Shown here: one piece after another, positions 1 through 5,281 of the stretch
Layout of the letters: each line of letters starts with the position of its first letter
How positions within the stretch are numbered: position 1 is the stretch's first letter
From: Nitrospirae bacterium RIFCSPHIGHO2_01_FULL_66_17
Lineage (GTDB): Bacteria > Nitrospirota > Nitrospiria > 2-01-FULL-66-17
DNA: 6,501 nucleotides
Direction of reading: 5' to 3'
NCBI GenBank assembly: GCA_001803875.1
Contig: MHEO01000054.1
Location: 1-6,501, forward strand
Position numbers and translations under genes: made by a program
The notes under the pieces: model-generated
What the model saw: the letters and a program-made list of their open reading frames with translations, nothing else
The model's database searches: none
Told to the model about the DNA's origin: nothing

Positions 1-245
1 ACCTGCAGCGCGATCTCCGCCCGATCGCCGACCCACTCGCGGACCGCGTCCGCCTGGTGCCCCACCACCACCACGGTGCGCGCCGGCTTGAGCGCGGCGG
101 CGCAGTCCAGCACGTACGCCAGCATCGGGCGCCCCCCGACCGGGTGGAGCACCTTCGGCAGCCGGGACTTCATCCGCTTCCCCTGACCCGCCGCCAGGAT
201 GATGACGGCCGCGCCCCGGCCCGCCGTTCGGCGCCCCCGCGTCAC
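1..245 (-). CDS. glmU: GlmU N-terminal part (UDP-GlcNAc pyrophosphorylase domain), cut by window edge
   Basis: GlmU is a bifunctional cytoplasmic enzyme. Its N-terminal domain makes UDP-GlcNAc from GlcNAc-1-phosphate and UTP, and its C-terminal domain acetylates GlcN-1-phosphate, supplying peptidoglycan and LPS synthesis. Only 81 residues are visible here; the rest lies beyond the left edge. The nucleotidyltransferase signature is clear at residues 14-35: VIILAAGQGKRM, then KSRLPKVLHPVGGRPML. The PKVLHPVGG form is typical of GlmU rather than of other sugar-nucleotide transferases. The usual GxGTRM reads GQGKRM, with Lys in place of Thr. The start is taken as GTG at 245-243. It is preceded on the minus strand by GAAGGGG five bases upstream and overlaps the stop of the DUF502 gene as GTGA, giving a short basic N-terminal tail of about 12 residues before the fold begins. 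Whether the acetyltransferase domain is present cannot be seen, so a single-domain pyrophosphorylase remains possible. Confidence 0.9.
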   Translation of the reverse strand, partial: MTRGRRTAGRGAAVIILAAGQGKRMKSRLPKVLHPVGGRPMLAYVLDCAAALKPARTVVVVGHQADAVREWVGDRAEIALQ

Positions 246-874
246 CGTCGCCCCTTCTGGGCGGCGGCCGCGGGCTCCTCGTCGCCCGCCGGGGTGTACA
301 TCCCGCCCGAGATGATCATCTTCATCCCGTCCTCGACGCTCATCGAGAGCGGGATGATCTCGCTCTCGGGCACGAAGAGAAAGTAACCCGACGTGGGATT
401 GGGCGTGGTCGGCACGTACACGTTGATCAACCGCTCGGTGGTGATGCGCTGAATCTCGCCCTTGGTGACCCCCGTCACGAATGCGATCGAGTACTGGCCC
501 TTGCGTGGAAACTCGATCAACACCACCCGGTTGAACTGCTCCTTGTTCTGGATCGAGATGGTGTCCATCACCGACTTGATGACGAGGTAGATCGTCTTGA
601 CCACCGGCACCCGCGTGAGCAGGGACTCCCACCACGCGACGAGCTTGCGCCCGAAGATGTTGGTGGCCACCATCCCCACGCCCAGCAACACCAGCACGAG
701 CGCCACGATGCCGAGCCCCGGAATGTAAAACGCGGCATAGCGGCGCAGGAGCCCCCCGAGCACGCCCTCGAGCGTGGTAAAGAGGGCGCTGAGGATGAGG
801 TAGGTCCCCCACAGCGGGGTGACCACCAGCAACCCCGTGACGAAATACCGCCTGAGCCTGGCGCGGATGTTCAT
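242..874 (-). CDS. DUF502 family inner-membrane protein
   Basis: This is a 210-residue member of the DUF502 family of bacterial membrane proteins, whose biochemical role is not established. Two hydrophobic helices are visible, at about residues 11-33 and 51-73. They are followed by a soluble domain with the family's hallmark motifs: IPGLG (51-55), RVPVVKTIY (88-96), VYVPTTPNPTSGYFLF (152-167) and IPLSMSVEDGMKMIISGG (174-191). The tail is Ala/Glu-rich and ends KGRR. The start at ATG 874 is chosen because family members usually begin with a few basic residues just before the first helix (here MNIRARLRRYF). No clear Shine-Dalgarno precedes it. In-frame alternatives upstream are GTG 937, ATG 955 and GTG 973, which would add up to 33 polar residues; GTG 937 has GGAGGG about ten bases upstream. 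The stop overlaps the glmU start by four bases, so the two genes are probably co-transcribed. The family assignment is secure, the start less so. Confidence 0.88.
   Translation of the reverse strand: MNIRARLRRYFVTGLLVVTPLWGTYLILSALFTTLEGVLGGLLRRYAAFYIPGLGIVALVLVLLGVGMVATNIFGRKLVAWWESLLTRVPVVKTIYLVIKSVMDTISIQNKEQFNRVVLIEFPRKGQYSIAFVTGVTKGEIQRITTERLINVYVPTTPNPTSGYFLFVPESEIIPLSMSVEDGMKMIISGGMYTPAGDEEPAAAAQKGRR
251..257 (-). promoter_or_regulatory. Ribosome binding site of glmU
   Basis: On the minus strand this reads GAAGGGG and ends five bases before the GTG start at 245. It lies inside the last codons of the upstream DUF502 gene. It supports the choice of GTG as start and suggests direct initiation as well as coupling through the GTGA overlap. 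Confidence 0.5.
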
Positions 875-996
875 GTCAAGCCGGCGCTGCCGTCCGCCGG
901 ACCGGTTGGCCGGCCCGCGGTTGCGCGATGAGGTCACGTCGCTCACGCCCTCCATGCGACAGAGCCCGGCCACGGCGGCCAGGCCCTCACGAGTGC

Positions 997-1025
997 ACTT
1001 TACTCAGTTTCTTGTGAAGATGCAA
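997..1025 (-). promoter_or_regulatory. Candidate leftward promoter for DUF502-glmU
   Basis: Read on the minus strand, TTGCAT (1025-1020), a 17-base spacer and TAAAGT (1002-997) resemble a sigma70-type promoter, with 3/6 and 4/6 consensus matches. A second, overlapping possibility is TTGCAA (1055-1050), 17 bases, TAACGT (1032-1027). Both lie in the AT-richer island between the divergent genes. The matches are weak, and which one is used, if either, cannot be told from sequence. Confidence 0.25.
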
Positions 1026-1049
1026 GACGTTATCGCCGCGGCGCTTTAT

Positions 1050-1078
1050 TTGCAATTTCCATCCGAGTCACGTAGGAT
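1050..1078 (+). promoter_or_regulatory. Candidate rightward promoter for the ATPase-tmk-holB-ricT-metG operon
   Basis: TTGCAA (1050-1055), an exact 17-base spacer and TAGGAT (1073-1078) give 4/6 matches at each hexamer to a sigma70-type promoter. Transcription would begin near 1085, leaving a leader of about 27 bases before the ATG at 1112. No other comparable element was seen in front of the operon, and the downstream genes overlap without gaps, so this may drive all five genes. It is a by-eye match only. Confidence 0.35.
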
Positions 1079-1111
1079 TCGGCCGGTTGCCATGCGCGCT
1101 GCGACGACCGG

Positions 1112-2908
1112 ATGATCATCCTCGAACTGGCCTGCTTCGGCCTCCGTTCCTTCCGCCAGATGACCAAGCTGGCGTTGAGACCCGGCCTGAACGTCATTCA
1201 CGGCCGGACGGGAGCCGGGAAGAGCACCCTGTTTGAGTGCCTGCAAATCATGCTCTTCGGACTCGACCCCCGGCCGCTCCGCGACGGAATCACCGGCGCC
1301 GACGGCTCGGCGCAGGCCGCCGTGACGGTCAGGCTGCGGAGCGGAGAGATCCACCGCCTGGTCCAGGATTTCGCGAAGGAGACGTTTCACATTCTCACAT
1401 GGGATCCGAACGGAAAGAGCTTCACCCCCGCGGCGCGGGAGGCCTCGGCGCTCGACCAGTTCTGGCGCTCCGAGTGCGACGGCCTTCCGTTGGAGACCGT
1501 CCGCACGCTGGTCTCGTGGTCGCCCCGATCCACGTTCACGCCGGGCGGCGACGCCGCCCCTGATTTCACCGGGGGGATCCCGGCCGCCGCCCCTCCGCTG
1601 ACGCCGGAGGAACGCTCGGCGAAGGTGCAGCGCCTCGCCGAGATCAACACCAGGCTCGCCGAGGCCGAGCGATCGGAACGCGCCGACGATGAGCGCGCCG
1701 AGGCCGCCGCCAAGGAGGCGGAGCTGCGGTCCCGGCTGGCCTCGCTCGACGCCCTTCGCGCCCGCCGCGAGGCGTCGGCGGAGCGAACAAACGAGATGAC
1801 CCCGTTTCTTCAAGTTCCCAAGAACCTCGACGCCCAGTTGGAGGGATACGTCAAGGCCATCCCCGCGCTCCACGAGGAACGGACCGCGCTGGAGGAGGAG
1901 ACGGGCGCGCTGGCCCTGGAGATCGAGGGTTTGGCGGAGCAGTCCCTGTTGAAGACGCCGATCTTCCTGGCCGGAGTCGGCCTGACGACGGTGTCCTTCC
2001 TGGCCGGAGCGATCATCACGCTCACCGGCTGGATGCAACACCTCTACCTCATCGGTCTCGTCGGCGGGTTGGGGCTCCTGATCGCCTCGCTCTTGCTCGA
2101 TTTCCGCCGCCTCAGCCAAAAAAAATCGCTGGAGGCCCGCCGCGACGAACTCGCCACCAAGGCATCGCACCTGGAAGATCGGCTCAAGAAGAGCTACGCC
2201 GCGCCGATCGCGCTGATGACCCGCGCCAAGTGTCCCGACCCCGAGACGCTCCAGGCGAAGCGCCGCGCCGCGCTCGACTGGGCGGCCGAGCAGGCGGACT
2301 TCGATCGAGAAGAGAAGGCCATGCTGCGCGGCGCGACCCGCGACGCCCTCGAGGCGGACTGGCGGGCCGCGAAGGCGCGCGTCGAGGCGCTCCTGCGCGA
2401 GGTGGGCGAGCGGGTGGACGTCGAGAGCCTGCGCGACGCAATCGGACTGTTGACCCGCGAGTTGGAGGCGCCGACGGCGGGCGCCGCGCGGCCGACCGCC
2501 CCGTCGGCGCCGAGCGCCGGCGTCGATCCCCTGCAGGCGCACGCAGCCGAGATCAACGCCTGCCTGCTCCGCCTCTCGGAGGAACGGCTGGAAGCGCTCT
2601 TCGCGCGCGACGGCGCCGTGCTGGTGCGCCGTCGCGGCGGGAGCGAGGCGCCGCTCGACGCGCTGAGCGCGGGAGAAGCGCGTGTGGCGCGCGTGGCGAT
2701 CGCGGTGGGCGCCTGGGCCGCGCGGCATGCGGGATTCGACTTCCCCCTGCTGCTGGACGACCCGCTCTCCGCCCTCGACCCCAAAACCCGTACGGTCCTG
2801 CTCGACACGCTGACCAGGCTGGGCGCCGGGCGGCAGATCATCGTGTTCGCGAACGAGCCGGCGCCGAACGCGCCCGGCATCACGCAGACCGCGCTGGCGC
2901 CGGCATGA
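1112..2908 (+). CDS. SMC/RecF/YhaN-like ATPase with two membrane helices inside the coiled coil
   Basis: This 598-residue protein has a split ABC-type ATPase head like SMC, Rad50, RecF and YhaN proteins. The N-lobe carries Walker A GRTGAGKST (31-39). Heptad-like, charged, Ala/Glu/Arg-rich stretches at about 162-282 and 331-452 form the two arms of a coiled coil. Between them are two hydrophobic helices, about 283-304 and 309-330, joined by a very short loop. A Pro/Ala-rich linker (453-470) leads to the C-lobe, with signature LDALSAGEAR (515-524), Walker B FPLLLDDP (544-551) and D-loop SALD (553-556). The inferred picture is a head and arms in the cytoplasm, with the hairpin tip anchored in the membrane, as in YhaN-type proteins. 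No SbcD-type nuclease adjoins it. It is the first gene of the operon and its stop overlaps the tmk start (ATGA). No strong Shine-Dalgarno precedes the ATG, which is chosen because the ABC N-lobe begins there. Substrate and function are unknown; a role in DNA or membrane-associated chromosome maintenance is only a guess. Confidence 0.85.
   Translation: MIILELACFGLRSFRQMTKLALRPGLNVIHGRTGAGKSTLFECLQIMLFGLDPRPLRDGITGADGSAQAAVTVRLRSGEIHRLVQDFAKETFHILTWDPNGKSFTPAAREASALDQFWRSECDGLPLETVRTLVSWSPRSTFTPGGDAAPDFTGGIPAAAPPLTPEERSAKVQRLAEINTRLAEAERSERADDERAEAAAKEAELRSRLASLDALRARREASAERTNEMTPFLQVPKNLDAQLEGYVKAIPALHEERTALEEETGALALEIEGLAEQSLLKTPIFLAGVGLTTVSFLAGAIITLTGWMQHLYLIGLVGGLGLLIASLLLDFRRLSQKKSLEARRDELATKASHLEDRLKKSYAAPIALMTRAKCPDPETLQAKRRAALDWAAEQADFDREEKAMLRGATRDALEADWRAAKARVEALLREVGERVDVESLRDAIGLLTRELEAPTAGAARPTAPSAPSAGVDPLQAHAAEINACLLRLSEERLEALFARDGAVLVRRRGGSEAPLDALSAGEARVARVAIAVGAWAARHAGFDFPLLLDDPLSALDPKTRTVLLDTLTRLGAGRQIIVFANEPAPNAPGITQTALAPA
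2118..2125 (+). other. A8 homopolymer / potential slippery site inside the ATPase gene
   Basis: Eight consecutive A bases are read in frame as CAA AAA AAA TCG (Gln336-Lys337-Lys338-Ser339), directly after the second membrane helix. This contains A AAA AAA in the register of a classic -1 slippery heptamer. In this gene I count 16 AAG and 3 AAA lysine codons, and two of the three AAA codons are these adjacent ones. Use as a slippage site is unproven; no upstream Shine-Dalgarno-like stimulator is evident. Confidence 0.3.
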
Positions 2909-3579
2909 CCGCTCGTCATCGCTCGGGCCGCGACCTGCCCGGTCGCCTGATTACGTTTGACGGGATCGAGGGCAGCGGCAAATCGACCCAGCTCGCCGCG
3001 TTGAGCCGCGCGTTGACCGCGAAGGGTTGGTCCGTCGTCTCGACCCGGGAACCCGGCGGCTCGCCGCTGGGCGAAGGGGTGCGCCGTCTCGTGCTGGATC
3101 CCGCGTTCGCCGGGATGTCGGCCCGCGCCGAGTTGTGGCTCTATCTGGCCGCCCGCGCCGACCACGTCGAGCGCGTCATCCTGCCCGCGCTGGCGTCCGG
3201 CGCGGTCGTGCTCTGCGACCGGTTCTCCGAAGCCACCATCGCCTATCAGGGGTGCGGCCGCGGTCTGCCGCTCGACGAGGTGGAAGCCGCCGTCGAATTA
3301 GCCGCCGGCGGCCTTCGCCCCGATCTCGTCGTCCTGCTCGACCTTCCCGTTGAGGAGGGGTTGCGACGCGTCGGCGAGCGGCGGCTGACCAACCGGCTCG
3401 ATCTCGAATCGACGGCGTTTCACCAGCGCGTGCGCGACGGCTATCTCGCCCTCGCCACGCGCGAGCCGGACCGGATCCGCGTCTTCGATGCCCGCCGACC
3501 GCTGGAGGAGCTGCAGCGCGCCATTCTCGCGGCAGTCGAGCCGGTGTGCCGGAGCGTCGTCGCCGGGAGCGCGCCGTGA
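2905..3579 (+). CDS. tmk: Thymidylate kinase (dTMP kinase)
   Basis: Tmk phosphorylates dTMP to dTDP with ATP, the last kinase step specific to dTTP supply for DNA synthesis, and acts in the cytoplasm. The 224-residue product has the usual family length. It shows the P-loop FDGIEGSGKST (18-28), the substrate motif REPGGSPLGE (48-57), the DRX motif region CDRFSEATIAYQG (104-116; commonly DRY/F-x-D/S-S-x-AYQG) and the lid with NRLDLESTAFHQRVRDGY (163-180). The ATG at 2905 overlaps the previous gene's stop as ATGA and lies about 13 codons before the conserved LITFDG strand, which is a normal distance. The reading frame is open far upstream (to before 2230), but that translation is Arg/Gly-rich and unlike any Tmk, so a longer start is rejected. 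There is no clear Shine-Dalgarno, so translation probably depends on coupling. Being followed directly by holB is a common arrangement. Confidence 0.96.
   Translation: MTARHRSGRDLPGRLITFDGIEGSGKSTQLAALSRALTAKGWSVVSTREPGGSPLGEGVRRLVLDPAFAGMSARAELWLYLAARADHVERVILPALASGAVVLCDRFSEATIAYQGCGRGLPLDEVEAAVELAAGGLRPDLVVLLDLPVEEGLRRVGERRLTNRLDLESTAFHQRVRDGYLALATREPDRIRVFDARRPLEELQRAILAAVEPVCRSVVAGSAP
3565..3569 (+). promoter_or_regulatory. Ribosome binding site of holB
   Basis: GGGAG lies six bases before the GTG at 3576, inside the end of tmk. It favours that GTG over an in-frame GTG at 3546, which would add ten mostly basic residues (MPERRRRERA) not expected in the family. Confidence 0.5.
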
Positions 3580-4610
3580 CCGGTCTCTCAGCCGTGGTGG
3601 GCCACCGCGACGTCATCGCGCGGCTGCGCGCGTCGCGCGCCCGCGGCCGGCTCGCGCCCGCCTATCTGCTGCACGGCGAGGACGGCATTGGCAAGCGCAC
3701 CGTCGCCGAGGCGTGGACGCGCCTGCTCCAGTGCCGCGCGCCCGCGGGCGATCCCGCCGAGGCGGAGGCCTGCGGGGCGTGCGTGTCCTGCCGCCACCAC
3801 GCCGCGGGCACGCACCCCGATGTCTTCCGCCTGGTTCCCCGGGAGGAGGCCGCCACCGTCGCCATCGATCAGATCCGGGAGTTGCAGGCGGCGCTGCCCT
3901 ATCAGCCGTTGATCGCGTCCCCCCGCGTGGTGTTGATCCCCGATGCAACCCTCCTGCGCCCCGATGGGGCCAACGCGCTGCTCAAGACGCTGGAGGAGCC
4001 CCCGGCCCACGCCCTGTTCATCGTGATGGCCCCGCAACGCGAACGGCTGTTGCCCACGATCGTCTCGCGCTGCCAGGCCGTCCGGTGCTCGCCGCCGAGC
4101 CAGGAGGCCGTAATCGGGCACCTCACCGCGCGGCTCGGTCTCCCGGCGGAACGCGCCCGGGCGCTCTTCATCCAGGCGCAGGGTCGCATCGGTCCGGCCA
4201 TTCAGGCCGCATCCGCGCCGGGCGAGGCAGCGCCGCCGTACGAAGACGTGGGCGCGCCGTCGACCATCGCCGACGCCGTGCGCCTGCTCGATCTGGCCCA
4301 GGGCATCGGCAAGGACCAGGAGGCGCTGAGAGGCCTGCTCGCCTGGCTCACGCTCTGGCTGCGCGACGTGCTCGCGTGGCGACTGACGCGCGACCCCGAC
4401 CGCGTGCTCCACCCCGACCGCCGCGCGGACCTGGCGTGGTGGGCGGATCGGCTCTCGACCGACGACGTGCTGGACCTCGCGTCGGGCCTCCACGCCGTCT
4501 GGACGTCGGTCCATCGCAACCTCAACCCGCAACTGGTCGCCGAGGCGGCGCTGTTGCACATCGCGCAGCGCGTCAACGCTCACCCGCCGCGGCGTCAGGA
4601 GATCGCATGA
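3576..4610 (+). CDS. holB: DNA polymerase III delta' subunit (clamp loader)
   Basis: Delta' is the fixed 'stator' subunit of the clamp loader that opens and loads the beta sliding clamp at the replication fork. The 344-residue protein has an AAA+ fold with a degenerate P-loop GEDGIGKRT (34-42; Arg follows the Lys where Ser/Thr is usual). A zinc-binding module follows, with Cys53, 66, 69 and 72 (ACGACVSC). The Walker B region reads LIPDATLLRPDGANALLK (120-137), with PDA in place of an acidic DE pair, as in E. coli delta'. Next come TLEEPP (138-143) and the SRC motif (164-166), which contributes the arginine finger. The missing Walker B glutamate and the moderate length argue for HolB rather than DnaX. 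The C-terminal third (about 230-344) is helical, as expected for the collar region. The start is GTG at 3576, overlapping the tmk stop as GTGA. The stop overlaps ricT. Confidence 0.93.
   Translation: MTGLSAVVGHRDVIARLRASRARGRLAPAYLLHGEDGIGKRTVAEAWTRLLQCRAPAGDPAEAEACGACVSCRHHAAGTHPDVFRLVPREEAATVAIDQIRELQAALPYQPLIASPRVVLIPDATLLRPDGANALLKTLEEPPAHALFIVMAPQRERLLPTIVSRCQAVRCSPPSQEAVIGHLTARLGLPAERARALFIQAQGRIGPAIQAASAPGEAAPPYEDVGAPSTIADAVRLLDLAQGIGKDQEALRGLLAWLTLWLRDVLAWRLTRDPDRVLHPDRRADLAWWADRLSTDDVLDLASGLHAVWTSVHRNLNPQLVAEAALLHIAQRVNAHPPRRQEIA
4597..4602 (+). promoter_or_regulatory. Ribosome binding site of ricT
   Basis: AGGAGA ends four bases before the ATG at 4607 and is the strongest Shine-Dalgarno in the operon. 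It fixes the ricT start although the frame is open for over 1 kb upstream. Confidence 0.6.
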
Positions 4611-5281
4611 CCAAGAGCGTCGGGGTGAAACTGTGGAATCGAGGCCGGCTGTACTACTACAACCCCACCGATCTGGACCTGGAGCGGGATACGTGGGTCC
4701 TGGTCAAGACCGAGCGCGCGCTCACCCCGGCGAGCGTGTTTCTCCCGTCGCGCCCGCTGATTCCCATGCTCGAGGCGCCGTCGCTGCGCCCGATCGTCCG
4801 GAAGGCCACGCCCAAGGACGAGGAGCGGATCCGGTCGTGTCAGGCGCTCGAACAGCGCGTCCGCGCGGAGTGCCTGAAAGGCATCGCCACACACCGGCTG
4901 GCGATGCGGCTTTCCGATGTCGAGATCCTGTTCGACCGGAGCAAGATCCTGATCTCGTTCACCGCCGAGCAGCGTGTGGACTTCCGCGAGCTGGTCAAGG
5001 ACCTCGCCGGGGAATTCCGGATGCGGATCGAGATGAAGCAGATCGGCGTGCGGGACGAGGCGGGCCTCCTGGGCGGCGTCGGCTCGTGCGGGCTCCAACT
5101 CTGCTGCTCCCTGTTCCTCACCAGGTTCCATCCGATCACGACGAAAATGGTCAAGGCCCAGAACCTGCCCGTCAACAACTCCCAACTGTTGGGCGCGTGC
5201 GGGCGCCTGAAGTGCTGTCTGGCGTACGAGTACGAACCCAAAGCGCCGGGCAAACCGCAGCTCGTGCAGTTGCAGGCGTGA
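4607..5281 (+). CDS. ricT: RicT / YaaT, PSP1-family protein with six-cysteine Fe-S motif
   Basis: RicT (YaaT) in B. subtilis forms a complex with RicA and RicF that carries [4Fe-4S] clusters and adjusts RNA cleavage by RNase Y. The PSP1 C-terminal domain defines the family. This 224-residue protein begins with the small N-terminal beta domain (VGVKLWNRGRLYYYNP, 5-20). It then shows the PSP1 core with DVEILFDRSKILISFTAEQ (104-122) and VDFRELVKDLAGEFRMRIEM (124-143), followed by GVRDEAGLLGGVGSCG (147-162). The cluster-binding cysteines follow the family pattern: C161-x4-C166-C167 and C198-x4-C203-C204. Where many homologues have a Gly/Glu-rich segment after the N-terminal VxT-RG turn, this one reads TERALTPASVFLPSRP (35-50). 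The ATG is supported by a strong AGGAGA and by the ATGA overlap with holB. RicA and RicF homologues are not in the window. RNase Y regulation in this organism is inferred only from the family. Confidence 0.9.
   Translation: MTKSVGVKLWNRGRLYYYNPTDLDLERDTWVLVKTERALTPASVFLPSRPLIPMLEAPSLRPIVRKATPKDEERIRSCQALEQRVRAECLKGIATHRLAMRLSDVEILFDRSKILISFTAEQRVDFRELVKDLAGEFRMRIEMKQIGVRDEAGLLGGVGSCGLQLCCSLFLTRFHPITTKMVKAQNLPVNNSQLLGACGRLKCCLAYEYEPKAPGKPQLVQLQA

Noticed and set aside
57..386. 109-residue plus-strand frame over glmU and the end of the DUF502 gene
   Set aside because: It is antisense to two recognised genes and shows no domain; its His-rich start is the complement of a run of GTG valine codons in glmU.
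1046..2728. 560-residue open frame on the minus strand opposite the ATPase gene
   Set aside because: Its translation is Arg/Gly/Leu-rich without recognisable domains, and the plus strand carries clear ATPase motifs over the same span. Long antisense frames are expected in GC-rich DNA where stops are rare.
2230..2904. N-terminal extension of tmk by 225 residues in the same frame
   Set aside because: The extension overlaps the ATPase C-lobe (signature and Walker B) and translates as low-complexity Arg/Gly/Ala sequence; the ATG at 2905 gives normal Tmk length.
3588..4583. 331-residue minus-strand open frame opposite holB
   Set aside because: It is the antisense shadow of a gene with well-conserved delta' motifs, and its composition (Arg, Gly, Val, His-rich) shows no domain.
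3488..4606. Long N-terminal extension of ricT reading through the holB region
   Set aside because: The extension is Arg/Pro/Gly-rich, overlaps holB in another frame, and the ATG at 4607 has a strong AGGAGA.
3576..4610. Assignment of this gene as dnaX (gamma/tau)
   Set aside because: The Walker B region lacks the DE pair, Arg follows the P-loop lysine, the length is only 344 residues, and the gene sits between tmk and ricT, all favouring holB.
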